NCBI RefSeq assembly: GCF_000205025.1 | Contig: NZ_GL883691.1 | Location: forward strand, 1 to 64,000 | Direction: 5' to 3' | DNA from: Parasutterella excrementihominis YIT 11859 | Lineage (GTDB): Bacteria; Pseudomonadota; Gammaproteobacteria; Burkholderiales; Burkholderiaceae_F | Length of the DNA stretch: 64,000 nt | Shown here: in pieces, positions 33,187 through 46,800 of the stretch | Layout of the letters: every line of letters starts with the position of its first letter | How positions within the stretch are numbered: the stretch's first letter is position 1 | The notes under the pieces: generated by a model | Seen by the model: only the letters and a program-made list of their open reading frames with translations | What the model was told of the DNA's origin: nothing | The model's database searches: none | Translations under genes and position numbers: made by a program

Positions 33187-34878
33187 ATGAATAAACTGCC
33201 GACACATGCTTGTTTAGGGGTACTGACATTTTTGTCTTTTAGTGTCCAAGCACAAATAGTTAACCCCGCTCTCTCTGCTTCTCTGGAGCGTGATGTTACG
33301 TTGCCTCAGCGAGATGTCCGCCGACTCTTGAATGAAGCTCAAAGAAGTGATCTTACAGAGCAAGAACGTGAAATTAGAAGGCAGGCAAAAGAAGCGGCAG
33401 AAAAAGCACTTTCAGCCTCAGAGTCTCAAAAATTCGGAGATGGCATTCGTTTCTTTCTTTCTTCGGTTCATTTCACACCGAGTCAGATTTTGACGGATAA
33501 AGAAACACTTGAAGCCGTAAAGCCATTTGTGGGTACGGTTGTCACAGGTAAAGAGCTCACAGCAATGCTTGAGGCGGTTAATCGCCTTTATCGCCAAAAA
33601 GGCTACGTGGTATGCCAAGCTGTCCTTCAGCCGCAGAGAATTTCTAAGGGTGTTTTAACAATTACCTTAGTCGAAGGTAAGACCGGAGCAGTCTCTTTAA
33701 GTTCGGCAGTAGAAGGAAAAGAGTTTAAAACTCGAGGCGGTTATATCCTGAGAGCCTTTGATCTTGAAAAAGGTAAGGTCTCCAATTACCGAGAAATGCT
33801 GGGTGATTTGGTCAAGTTCAACATGACCAATGACATTCAGCTCTCAGTGGACATGAGAGCAGGGCAAGAACCGGGAACAACGGACTATGAGATCTTTGTA
33901 CAAGAGCCCGATCCTCGTACTTTCACTTTGTTTTCGGATTCTTCCGGCTCTAAATCGTCCGGCCGTTACCGCGGTGGCGTCAGCTTCACGGAAAGAAGTC
34001 TGTTGGGGTGGCGTGATCGGCTCCAGCTGATCGGTGTGTTTTCCCATGGTTCAAGAAGCTTTATGGGTTCTTACTCTGTTCCGCTCAATAGTTTCGGAAC
34101 ACGTTTGACCGCAAGTTACTCATACGGCCGCGTAAAAGTAGTTGACGGACCGTCCGAGGACTTCGATGTCAAAGGGCATTCTCAATATCTGTCATTGAGA
34201 CTCGACCATCCTTTGTATGTGACTTCGACCTCAAAGCTCACTGGTTACCTACAAGCGGCCCGTCAAACATCCGAAACTGAAATGTTTAATGTTCTGACAG
34301 TCAGCGATACTTCGGTGAAGAGCCTCACAGCCGGCCTGGAGCAGCTTTGGCTGAAAGAAGGCATGACGCTCTACGCCAACGGTCAATACATTGAATCCTG
34401 GCTGAAAGACTACACATTCGATAACGCTTCCCGTTACCGCCGTCTGACAGGTTATTTAACTTGGGATCACCGGCTTTGGAAAAATTGGGGCTACACCGTC
34501 AATGCCGGCGCACAAAGATATCTAGGTGGCGGGGAAATGGCTTCAGGTGATTCTTTCTATTTGGGCACTTCTTCAGGCGTTCGTGGTTATGAGAATGACA
34601 CGATCTCTGCTTACAACGGCGCCTGGATTAATTTAGAAGCGAAATACCACTTAGACGGGAAGGGCTCCAACGTGTTTGCCTTCCTCGATGCCGGGCGATT
34701 GAGCGGAGATTCTCCCTATAAAGATAAAAGTTTGGGTTCCGTCGGCATTGGAGCCTCTTGGAGACCGGTGGATTGGCTGATGAGTTCTGCCACTATCTCC
34801 TTTCCGTTTAAGAGAAATGTGGGTTCGGAACACGTGAGCAAAGCACGATTCGATTTCGTGATTAACGCTGTTTGGTGA
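33187..34878 (+). CDS. TpsB outer-membrane transporter (ShlB/FhaC/HecB family)
   Basis: 563 aa. A signal peptide (ends near SVQA-QI) is followed by a charged helix (residues about 35-80), two POTRA domains (first around IRFFLSSVHFTPSQILTDKE, second around GVLTITLVEGKTGAV) and a 16-strand barrel from about residue 230. The FhaC signature VRGYENDT in loop L6 is present, and the protein ends in an aromatic residue (NAVW). It recognises the TPS domain of its partner in the periplasm and secretes it through the outer membrane. It ends 7 bases before the giant TpsA gene, an obvious operon. Confidence 0.9.
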   Translation: MNKLPTHACLGVLTFLSFSVQAQIVNPALSASLERDVTLPQRDVRRLLNEAQRSDLTEQEREIRRQAKEAAEKALSASESQKFGDGIRFFLSSVHFTPSQILTDKETLEAVKPFVGTVVTGKELTAMLEAVNRLYRQKGYVVCQAVLQPQRISKGVLTITLVEGKTGAVSLSSAVEGKEFKTRGGYILRAFDLEKGKVSNYREMLGDLVKFNMTNDIQLSVDMRAGQEPGTTDYEIFVQEPDPRTFTLFSDSSGSKSSGRYRGGVSFTERSLLGWRDRLQLIGVFSHGSRSFMGSYSVPLNSFGTRLTASYSYGRVKVVDGPSEDFDVKGHSQYLSLRLDHPLYVTSTSKLTGYLQAARQTSETEMFNVLTVSDTSVKSLTAGLEQLWLKEGMTLYANGQYIESWLKDYTFDNASRYRRLTGYLTWDHRLWKNWGYTVNAGAQRYLGGGEMASGDSFYLGTSSGVRGYENDTISAYNGAWINLEAKYHLDGKGSNVFAFLDAGRLSGDSPYKDKSLGSVGIGASWRPVDWLMSSATISFPFKRNVGSEHVSKARFDFVINAVW

Positions 34879-34885
34879 GAACACT

Positions 34886-37800
34886 ATGAATAAGATCTAT
34901 AAAGTTATTTGGAATGTTTGCCGAGGAATACACGTTGTCACGGACGAGAATCATCGTGCCCATGGCAAAGAAACCTCATCGTTAATCGTCCCCGTTGAAT
35001 TATTGGTTATGGAAGCCTCTTTACTAACGCTTCCTTTAACTGCGGTCGCAGAAGCGCTGGATCACGCAATCACCGTGGACCCAAACTGGACAGGAACGAC
35101 GATTACCAGCTCACAAGACAATCTGCATCACGATATCTCGACGAGCTATATCAACGGATCGGTTGCCGCAAATAAGTTCACTCAGTTCCGGGTAGGAGAA
35201 AAGCATCTTGTAGACATGCATCTCCCGGAAAATACAAACCACTTGGTGAACTTTGTCGACAACAAGATTTCCGTTAACGGAACGGTTAACGCATTAAAAG
35301 AAAACAAGATCGGAGGCAATCTTTACTTTGTTTCCCCGCAGGGAATGATCGTCGGTAAAACCGGTGTGATCAATGCCGGAAGTTTGACGGCCGTGATTAC
35401 CACGGACGATGCCTATAAAAAGTACAGTGAGTTATCAGACAAAAAACTTCCTTTAGGATTAGGCCAAACAGAAGAACAAGCGCTTGCAACCTTGCAGAAA
35501 ATGCAGCAAGGAGAAGTTCCTCTTAATCCTGTCGGTGTGATTACAGTTAACGGAAGCATCAATGCAGGTAATCGAATCACACTTGCTGCTTCCCAGATCC
35601 ATTTAGAGTTTGGCGCAAAGCTTTCCAATTTGGAAACGGATTTCAAAAACCTCGTTCATATTAAAGAAGGTCAAAACATCGTTACTAAAAGCTCGGTTTC
35701 TGACACTTTGGTGACGCAAGAGGCGGCTGACGGTTCCGGCGATATACTTCTATTGGCCAGAAGCGACAGCTCCGGGACCGGATCGATTGCAGGATCCGTC
35801 ACGAAACAGAAAGTCCAAGCAAAGGTCAAAGTTGCGAACGGAGCTTCCGTCAAATCTCGAGGAAATGTCAAAGTTTCTTCTATGGCAGGTAACGGTGTCT
35901 ATGACATCGATAAGAAGCTTCGTCCGTCGGGTTACGACAAGCTCACAGAAGAAGAAAAGGCTAAAAAAGATCGAGAAATCGGCCATTTCGTTTCTGACGG
36001 TAAACACAAGCTCTTGGATGTATCTTCCGAGATCAGGATTGACGGCGTTATCACCGCAGCTAAAGATCTTGACGTGAATTCCGTCGCAGAGAACCGTTTG
36101 GTTAAATCTTCTACGACAATGGCTGACCTTTCGACAGGTTTAACGCTGGAGATTTTAGGAACGGCAACACCGTTCAATGAAGCGGTTTATTACGCGGACT
36201 TAAAGACATCTTCTCTCATCAATATTGGTAAGGACGCGAGCCTTTCTGCCGGACAAAACTTATCCTTGGATTCTGTTGCAGATACCAAACTTGAAGCGGG
36301 AACTTCGACGAGTCTCTTTGACCTATTCAATACCGAATCAACCCAGAAGGTTCCTTCAATCGCGGCAATCGTCGCGCTTGCTGACAGTTCGAGCACGGTC
36401 AACGTCGCCGGATCTTTAAGGGCCGGAAAAGACTTAACTATCACTTCAGCGGATGACTTAACGGTAGAAGCTTCGGCTACGGCTGCGACAAAAGAAAGCA
36501 AAGCGGTTCAAACTTCGGTCCTCGTTGCCAGACTCAAAGGTACATCTGACATCAATGTTGAAAGTTCGGCATTGCTGGACATCGTAAAAGACGCTGGAAA
36601 AGTCGAAATTTCCTCGAATCAAAACAGTTCCGTTAAAACCGAATCTTCAGTCGTTGTTCAGGATGGCAGTTACGGCGGTTTAGCTTTCAACTACACTGAA
36701 TTGGATACGCATTCGAACGTCCTTCTGAACACCGGATTCACAAACGAGGCTTTGGAAGCTTCGGTTACAGCTAAGAATGTCACAGAAGATCTAACCATTA
36801 AGGCAGATAATGCTGTCGGCGCTTCCGGCATCTCAAAACTTCTCTATGACACCATCGGTGCGGTATCGAGGGACTTTGTTGCCGGACTCATGGGGCAGGC
36901 AGGTCAGGGCGTAGATAGCAAGTTTGATTCGACCAAATTTAAACTTGGCGGCGCGGTTGGCGTTGTCCTCGGATCCCAAACTTCTTCTGTCATCGTTAAT
37001 ACTCCGGTGATTGAAGGCTGCTCCATCGGTCTTCAAACAGCAGGCAACTTAAACCTTTCCTCTGATGTGCTCTTACGAGATCATCATTATCTGGTGACTT
37101 CTAAAGTTTCTTCCGCGGCGCCGGAAGGAGAAACGAGCCAAACGAAACTTCAGGGTTCTTTGGCAGTTTTAGTCGCGCTCTCCGGAGACGAAAAAGAAGC
37201 CGTTCGATCAATCCTCGAAATCGGCAATGATTCCGTGCTTAAAGCGAACAACGGACAACTTGTCTTAGATTCGGAAGCCGAGATTGAGTGGAATCGTCTC
37301 ACCAAGATGAAGGAAGATTTCGCTAAGGCTCGTGATCGACTCAAGGCCATTTTTGCTCATGAATTCAAAGATCAATGGGCAAAAGTCGAAGAAGCATTTG
37401 ACAAGGTCGACGCAGACTTCAACAGTGTCAGCGACGCTAATCTTTCTTTTATCGAAAAGATTAAAAAAGTCGGAACCTCTTTCGGAACGCTGGGTTCTGC
37501 ATTAGGAACTTTCTTCGGAGAAGTAAAGGTTATCGGTTCGGCCGGAGCTGAGACTGGCAATGTTGTCATGAGTCTGCTTGAATTCATTAAGCCGACCAAT
37601 TATTTAAATGCTTATGCCGCGTCCGCCGGTGACGCTTCTTCGGATAATTCAGTTTGGAGTGCAACCGGAACGGCAATGGTCATCAACCAGAAGACCGCTT
37701 CTTTATTAAATGTCGGCAAAAACACAAGGATTGAAGCGCACGGAACGCCTTCTGCCGATTCTCAAAGCAATGGAAATCTCATCGTTCGTTCTAATGCTCT

Positions 37801-40800
37801 AAACGAAAGCTTAGTTTTGGGCGGAAAGGCTGCGACGGTATTCGGTATTCCGATACCGGATATGGAAAAAGCCAGCGCGCTCGGTGCTACGGTGGTTTAC
37901 AACCAGCTGACATCTTCCAGCCGCTTAATCGTCCGAGAAAATGCTCAGCTGACTGCGGACAATGTTGCACTCCTTACAGCCCAAGACAGTATTTACGGAT
38001 TAACCATCGGCGCAGCTGCCGACGTCAATAAAGGTGATTTAAGTCTGGAAGGTTTAGCGGCTGTTGCCGTAACCAACGGAACTAACTTGGTTTGGCTCGA
38101 TGACGAGTCCCAAGTAAAAGGCTCTTCGGTCGAAGTCAGCGCTAAGCGCGATGACGACGTACAAACGATTGCAGGCGCTGTTGTTGTAGACATATCCGAC
38201 AATGCAAACAAAGCGGCCGGCGCCGGCATTGCTGTGAATGCCGGTAAGTTAGGCAATGAGCTCAGAGTTAAAGACAACGACGTTATTGCTGAGCAAGATC
38301 GTTCGCTCTATGAGGCGCAAGGTTTCTTAGAGGCTTCCGGCGCCGATGGTAAGGTCAATTTGCTGGCCTCCGAAGACCTGGCCATGAACGCGATCGGCGT
38401 TGCAGGCGGTGTCGGCGTATCCGGCCATAGCCCGGAATCCAATGATCCTCCGGGCAAAATTTCACAATTCTTCTCCGGCCTCGGAGACAAAGCCACTTAC
38501 GTTAAGGAAGGGCTGAGCTTCTATTTAGAAGAAGGCGGCCCGCTTTTAGCGCAGAAGGCCAATGGTTTAGGACATTCGATCAGAGACAAATTTAACCGTA
38601 ATCAGTCTCAGAACGATCCGACCAGCTCCTCGATGAGCGGAAACAATAATTCCAACCTTGCGCAAAACGGCAGTACTGCAAGTACCACGAGCAGTTCAAC
38701 TTCGGGTGTGGCCCAGGGCGGAACTTCTCAGTTCCAATTAGGTGCTGCAGGAAGTGCCGCTTGGAACGACACTGACACGGAAAACGAAGTCAACATCGAG
38801 GTCGGTAACTTCCAAATCAAAGCGCCGGAAGAAGTCTCGGTCGATGCGGTCACGGATAAATGGGTCGGCGCGTGGGCCGGCGCTGCTGGTATTAACTACA
38901 TCTCTGAACTGAATGCGGCAAATTATGCCGCCGGCATTGCAGGCGCTGTTGCCGGAAACACCGGAAACTACAAGACGGCAGTCAATATCGATGCAACGAA
39001 GTTAAATTCTCAGGGCTTAAAGTTCAATACGGACTTAAAGAAACTGAATATTCGTTCAGTGTCTGACGGTACGACGGTGGCAGAAGGCTTGGCCGCAGCC
39101 TTGTCGTTAGGTGCAGCTAAATTCAGCGGGGCTTTCGATGCAGGAGTTTCTGCCAATCTCATCGGGAATACGGTTTCTACAAACGTTAAAGGTTTGTCTC
39201 AGTTAGACGGGTCTGCGTTTAATACGGCTTACAACCAAGTGAGCTGGGTCGGAGACAATCAAGTCACGGGCGGCATCGGGTTCTCTTTCGGCAAAGGCGG
39301 CAATACCGGCGCTAAGTCTTTCGGTGGTTCTTTGATTTTTGCCGTGGCAGACATCGACAACACCGTTTCTTCTGAATTTGCCGACAGCACTCTGAAACTC
39401 GCCGGAACCAGCGCCGTTCGAGCCCTTTCCGATATAACTCAAGTTACGACTGCTGTTTCTTCTGCCGTGACGACTGGAGAATCATCCTTTGCACTTTCCG
39501 GCGCCGCGGCAAGCTCCGAGCTGACGAATAATGTTTCAACGACGCTTAATGGACTCAGTATTTCTGTAGCCGGAGAGGGCGGATTTGAAGCAGCGGCGCG
39601 TTCTTCCGGCGGTCAGGAAGCCGATGAATTTGAAAACCTCGCGGATCGCAAATGGTATGTCGACAATCTCGACGAGCTCAACAATGAGTCTTATTTTAAA
39701 GATGTCGGATTAAGAACATCACCGGATGCTGAAGAAACGGGCAAAGATAGTTCAAAAGAACAAACCCAGAACCTTGGTGATTTATACGATCAGGCCGGCA
39801 AGATGAAACAAATTACCGTCGCAGTTTCTCCTGCGATTGGTGCCGGGGGCTCCTCCGGTGGCGCCGGTGTGGTTGTGAATCAGATTCACAACCAATTTGC
39901 GGTAAATGCCTCCGGAACCGTCATCAATACCGATAACGCATCTTCTTCCGTTGTTTTAGATGCCAAAGATGACGCCTTTTCTCTCGGCGTAGCCGTTGGT
40001 GTGGCCGGAGGCAAAGGCAAATTCAACGCGGCAGGTTCGGTTGTTGTATCGAACGTCGATCAAGGTGCTTCTGTTGTCGTTAATGATTTGACCTCGACTG
40101 TTAATCGTTTAAATGTCCATGCCGACAGTGGGGCAACAACGGTCAATGTCGGAGGCAACTTCGGTGTTAATGTCGGCGACGGAGCGATTGGAGCTGTCGG
40201 GGCTTCTGTTGTGGTAGCTAACACCAACAATAAAGCTTCTGCGGATGTTGACGGTCTGAATCTTTCTTCCGTCCAGTTCAGTAGCTCCAAATTAGATATT
40301 GCCGCGGTTAACCGTGCCTCAGCTTGGGCGGCCGCTGCGGACGGAGCAGTGTCGGTTTCCGGTTTAGGTATTGGAGGTGCAGTTGCGGTTAATCGCGTTA
40401 AGAACGATGCGTTGGTCCAATTAAAGAATTCAAGATTAACGGGGCTCAAAGAGGCAGCACTTAATTCTTCTGATAAGGCTGCCATTTGGACGATGGCAGG
40501 AAATGTTTCTGTTGCCCCGGAAGGCAAAGCCGGTCTCTCCGGAGCGGTAGCTTACGCGTCTTCCCGCAGCTCTCAAACTCAAGCAATTGCTGACAGTGTG
40601 GTGATTGCTCAGCCGGAAGGTTCGAATAATCTGACGGATTTCTCTGTTGATGCCGAAGCTGATGACCATATTTCAACGCTTGTGCTGAGCGTCGGCGTGG
40701 CCGGCGGCAATGTCGGTCTGTCGGGAGCTGCCGGAACCAACGAGATCAATCGCTCCGCTAATGCTTCCGTCAATAACCTTTCGACGGTTAACTACACAAA

Positions 40801-43800
40801 AGACCAAACCACCCAAGGGGTCAAGGATCAAGCAGCCAAAGCGTTAAATGCCTTATCTGTTCATGCTTCAAGCAGCACTAATATTGATAACCTTGGCATT
40901 GTTGCAGGAGTGGGTGCTCAAGGCGCCGGTATCGGAGTCGGTGTTGCTGTCAACCGAGTCAACACGGATACGACAGCAGCTCTGAGTGCTTCGGATAAAC
41001 AGAGACTTGTTTCTTCCGATACTTTGACGGTTTTGGCCGAATCCAATAACGACATTGATACGATCGGAATAGGCGGAGCCGGCGGCAGTAAAGCCGGTGT
41101 CACGGCTTCAACAGCTATTAATTTAGTCACGAACAACACCGCAGCTCGGACCAATAACTTAAATGCAGAGTACGCAGGGGCAGCCCTCATTCAAGCAAGA
41201 AGTGACGATACGATCGGAACATATGGCGGCCAACTCCAGGGTGCTCAAAATGCAGCTGTAGGAGCAACAGTCACGGTTTCAGAAAAACGCGGACTTACTC
41301 AGGCCGAAATCCTGAATTCCGACTTCGTTCGTTCTGCTCAGGAAACTTCTTTGGTTCTGACAACTAAGGCAGGAGTTGATAAAGATGCGATCAACTCGAA
41401 GATTGTCGAAGATGTTTCTGTTGCTGCCTCGCTGAGAAATTCAAGACAGGACAAGACTGTTTCCGGATTAATGGTTGACGCTTCTTCTACAGAAACTTTT
41501 AAGACTTTCTACATTACCGGAGGAGGGGCCAAGGATGCCGCGGTCACAGCCACGGGAAACGTCAATTATTTTGGTGGAAAGACAGAAACGAAGGTTCAGT
41601 CCTCGAATTTGAATGCCGGTTCCGGCGCTCTGATGGTCGGAGCTTCTGACGCTGCGAACGTGGATACTGTGATTGCGACTGCGAGCGGTGCTTTGGGGGC
41701 GGCGATTGGCGTTGTAACGAATATCATCACCACTGATCATTCAACCGGTGTAGTAGTTACCGGAACATCAACAGATAAATCTTCATTAACAGGTACCTCT
41801 GTTTCTGTTGATGCAGATGCTAAAGAAGGTATTTCTTCCTTACTAATTGCCGCCTCAGGTGCTCAGTATGCAGCGGTTAGTGCTTCCGTTAACGTGAATC
41901 GGCAGCTCTCGGATGTTTCTGCTGCAGTGGATCAGACGGAAGTGCTAGATTCATTCGCGCAGAACGCAAATTATTTGGGCAGGATTACGACTTCTGCCAT
42001 TACAGCTGCAGGCTCTCAATATGCTGCGGTACCGATCAGCGTGGTTATCAACTACGCTGATAATGCAGTTTCTTCTTCTGTAGCTCATTCGATCCTGAGA
42101 GCTGAGGGCCAGTCAGCTTCAGTGGGTGCGAATCGCATCTCGGAATTTTCTTCTTTGAACGTGACCGCTTCCGGAGCAATGTATGGAGCAGTCGCTGGGC
42201 TCGTGAACGTTAATACGATTGAAGGTGCGACATCTGCTGAAGTCAACGATTCGGAAGTTAAGGCCGGTCAGTTCAGCGTCAATGCAGAAAACGAAGACCA
42301 TCTGAAAGTCACAGATGTTACTGCTACGGGTGCTATCGGAAGTTTGGGTGCTTCGGTCGTCGTTTCTTATTTTAAAGGCTCCTCGGCCGCTAACCTTCGT
42401 AATTCAATCGTTACAGCTGACAAACTCACGGTTTCCTCTCTTCAGGATCATTACGTTAACGGAACGGTTGCGTTTGCTTCCGGCGGTATCGGAACGATCG
42501 GTGCAAATGTATTCTCGCTGGTGATCGGTTCGGGAGACAATCCTTTCGCTTCAAACCGTCAAGATCTTGGCAGCGCAGAAGACACAGTTAATAAATATCT
42601 GTCCGATTACGCATCTTCAGGCACCGGATCTCTCGGCTTTATTACAGAGAATGATGAGCTGACTCAGGAAGAAAAAGACAAAATCGTCGGTTCGGCCGCA
42701 GCGGCAGACGCAAGCGTGTCCTCGGGAAGTGGGAATGGAACTTCCGTTGTGGTGTCGGGCAATTACCTGACGGTTGGAAGCAGTGATGTCTCTGTTAAGG
42801 AAGATTCAAAGGCAGGCAGCATTGACGTTACGCTCGGCAGCGGAAGTGCCGGTGCAGGAGTATTAGCGGCCTCTGTCATTACGTTGCGCCGTCATTACAA
42901 CAATAAAGTTAATCTCAGCGGCAACACGATCACATCAAAGGATAACTTTAACGTTCTCAATTCACTCGAAGGTAAGACCAACCTTGAGGCGATCCAAACT
43001 TCGCTGGCTCTTGCCAGCGGAACTGCAGCTTATGCGGACGCCGAAATCACGGGCGGCGCTTCGACGATCTGGGAAGGCAACGTTTCCGGAGGAATTAAAC
43101 TCGAAGAGCCAAAGCCTGACGGCAGTAAAGATGAGGCCAATAAGGCGGAAGAGAATAAACCTCAAACGACCAATCCCGTATTTGAGATTAAGACGGAAAA
43201 TAAATCAGAAATCCATCTGAAGTCCTTCGGAATTACGGTTGCGGCAGCCTCCGGCGGCGGAATGGTCGCAGAAATTCGTGATAAAAGCCGTGTAGAAAGC
43301 CAAGTTCTGAATTCAAGGATTAATTCTTCGTTTAATGCCTCTGCAGTTCGTCAGCAAAAACTCTTTGCCGAATCGACTGCAGGCTACGGCGGCGCCATCA
43401 ACGGAGTAGGTGCGCTAGCAAAGGTCTATGACGGAACCGATGGTGAGATTTCAACTCGAACGATCTTTAACGGAAATACAGCCGGCGGCGACGTCAGTCT
43501 GACCACAAATAACCGTCCGGATATCACGGTTAAGAGTTACGGTGCCGGAGCCGGAGGCCTCGGGATTGGTGTGGTTCAGTCGATTGCCGAAACCCGAGGT
43601 AAAGTCATTTCCGAAGTGACTGGAAATGTATTTAGTCATGCTAATTTGACAGTGGCAGCCGGTGCCGGTCTCGGAGATGAAAGTGGAGCCTTAAAGATGA
43701 CGGCCGACTCTCAAACCTACGGCGGTGCCATCATTGCTTCGATTCCTGTCAATACCTCAGAGATCACGAATTCGAATCAGGTCGAAAGCAAAATTGAACT

Positions 43801-46800
43801 GTCCGGTGATTCTTCTTTGGAGAACTTCACTTCGGTAACAGAAGGCAGTGCTGTCTATTTGTCTAAGACAACCGCAGGTACGGGAGGAACGATTGCCTCG
43901 GGCAATAATTCCGCAGAAGTGAACCATAAGGTATCGGTGAAGAACGAAGTTTCTTCTTCGTCTTCAGTGGGAGTTAAGAATGCGGTTGTAACAGCTTCTA
44001 ATAAAGAAAAGGCGATGGTTCTTGCCGACAGTGCCGGAGGCGGAATTATTCTTGCCGAAGGTACCGATCTTGACGCAAATGCGGCTCAAGTAAAACATAC
44101 AGATCGCTCTGATACGACTTTAACTGTCAGCGGCCGTTGGAATGTTCAAGATGCAGCATCCTTTGTGACCTCGGGCGAACACAACATCGGCATGAAAGCC
44201 GATAACACCAAAGGCGCTTTGGCCGGAGGAAGCGGTGCTTCGCTGATCAACGACATGCAAGGCACTAACAAAGTCTCGATCGGGGATGGCTCGGCAATTA
44301 ACGCTTCCGGTATTCTTGTTGGAGCCTCTGATAATTGGGACGTTCATGCCGCTGAAGGAACTTATGCCGTTGACTCCCGTGTTTACGGAGCCTTTGTCGG
44401 TACCGGCATTAAAGCAAGCAATACGGAAAACCGTACCCAACAGGTCGATATCGGTAAAAATGTGGTATTGACTGCAGATGATCTGACCATTTCTGCGAAG
44501 AATGTCGGAAGAACTAGTCTGAAGGTTCGTGCTCAAACGGCCGGTGCCGTTGCCGGTGTGACAGCAGAAAACTTCGAAACCCTAAATACTCAAAATAGAA
44601 TTAACTTGGCCGACGGTGTGCGTTTAACTGCTAGTAGCGCCGAAGGCACGCTGACGATTGCCGCCTCTTCTGACGAAGATGTTGAAGCACAGAGCGTCGG
44701 AGATGTTCAAGGCGCAGCGGTAGCCGGGGCAGGGGCCAAGGTTTCCGTCAACCAAAATCGCACCAATGAAGTAAATGTCGGCAGCGGTTCTAACATCTTG
44801 TCGAAAGGCAAGTTGGCGATTAGAGCAGGCAGAGATGCTGATGGCTCGAACTCTCAGTTTGATTTAGTGAGCTATGCGCACGCTTACAGCCACTCAGCCA
44901 TCGGCGGAACGGATTCGGAAGTTTCCGACAGTCTTAACCTGACCAATAAGCTCAATCTCAACGGAGAAATCAAATCTTGGCGTGATACTGAGCTTTACGC
45001 ACAAAGCGGCGATGTTTCTACGGATGAGACAGCACGTTATTGGTTCTGGACGTCTGCGTCGGATGCCGGCGAAGTCTCGATTGCTTCAACAGCGGCCGGA
45101 ACAAAATCCAAGAATCTGACCACCGACAATAAGATCCAGGTCGGCGGACTCGTTCAAGCCGGTGTGAATGCCAAAGCAGATATTCAGATCAGCGGAATTG
45201 CTTCGCCCAACGAATCAGGCGTGACCCTGGATTCACAAAATCCCTTAACGATCACAAAGACTGGCGTTGATGATGAATCCGTCAGCGGTGTGAAGGCAGA
45301 ATCCCTGACGAACATGTACTGGCAGCGTCATGAGGAACTTCAGAAAGCGATGCAGGATTACGGCACGACGAATCCCTCCTTGCTTGCTGCTTACAAGGCC
45401 GAAGACGAACTGCTTCTTACGACAATGGAGCAGAAGGGCCTTTTGATCCGGGGAGAGAACGGTAATTTCTCGCTTATTGATCAGACAAGCCGCCCTTATG
45501 TCCAAATTTCCAATGTCACAGTCTCGGGTGGAAATATTTCTGCCTTCACGGATAGCGTAACCGGAGGAGGTTCTTTAATCGCTAAAACCGCTGAGGGGAT
45601 CAATATTGATAACCAAGCCACAGTGGCATTGAAGCTGAGCGATATCCAAATTTTGGATAAAGGCGGCGAGTTTAAACTGAACGATCAGGTTGTTATCGAT
45701 AAGACCGGCGCGTTGGGTTCGTTCCGTGGCCAGTTAACGACGTCAGCTAATTCAGAAGCTCCGTCAATAAAGGTTAACTCTGCTTACAACGGATTGGTTC
45801 TAGTTACCTCGGACGGTAAAGAGCAAAGAATCAATCCGGATACCAGCATTGATATTTCCGGAAAACTGATTAACCGGGCAGGAAATATCTCTGTAAGCAG
45901 CGGAGGCGATGTTTACGCCGATAAAACAGCTTCGATTTCTGCCGGAGGTTCTTTAGGAGTCACGGCAAAAGGTTCTATTACTCAGTCTTACAGAGGAGGA
46001 TTGTTTAACGTCGGAGGCTCTGTTGAAGAGCTATGGAAAGACGAAGTCGGAAGCTTAGACACCCAATCCTCAGTCAGTTCAAATGCCGACCATGTGTACG
46101 GTCCGGGCAAACTTGGTAATGCAGACAATGGTCAAGCCGGAGACATGGTTGCCGGAGGAAGTATTTTCCTCGCAGCCGATGCGATTAACTTAAACGGCTA
46201 CGTTCAAAGCGGTTATGCGAAATACGGTTTGACTTTGTCGGACACAGAAGTCGACAAGAAGATTTCTTCTATTAAGGCAAATTGGCAGGCACACGGATCA
46301 CCCTCGGATGTCAACAGCAGAACACCGCAGTATGCCCTTCAGGAAGGCGGTCCTGTTTGGGATGAAGCTTCCAAGTCCTATAAGTATCAAGTCGCAGCCT
46401 GGTACGATCCGGTCAATGACAGGGTGATCGTCGATGACATTTCTCCGCAAGGCGGACAGATTTACATTACCGGAAGAGTGGCAAGCACAGGCGGCGGCCA
46501 ATTGTCCGTGGCGAACGGTTCGGCAGACATCAATATCAACGTCGGCAACCGCGACGTTCTGCTTGGAAATGCCGATACCGGCAATATTGAGGGCCTGATT
46601 CAAATCACAGATACAAACTCGGGATTTAAAGATTCCGATAAGCCCGATAATGCGATTGCTAAGGTTACCGAAATTCGTAAAGGGAACGCTGTTGCTTACT
46701 GGCTCAACTCCGACGGAACTAAAACGGCTGGGACCAAAGTCCTAGATAGTTCTTACGACCCCTTGACCGACCAGTTATATGGCTGGACCGACGGAAAAGG

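Noticed and set aside
40060-40527. 155-codon minus-strand frame within the TpsA gene, and many similar ones
   Set aside because: Low-complexity Ala/Pro/Thr translation arising from the repeat structure on the other strand; no start signals.
39840-44760. CRISPR or tandem DNA repeat array
   Set aside because: The repetition is at protein level with strong DNA divergence between modules; there are no regular identical repeats with spacers.
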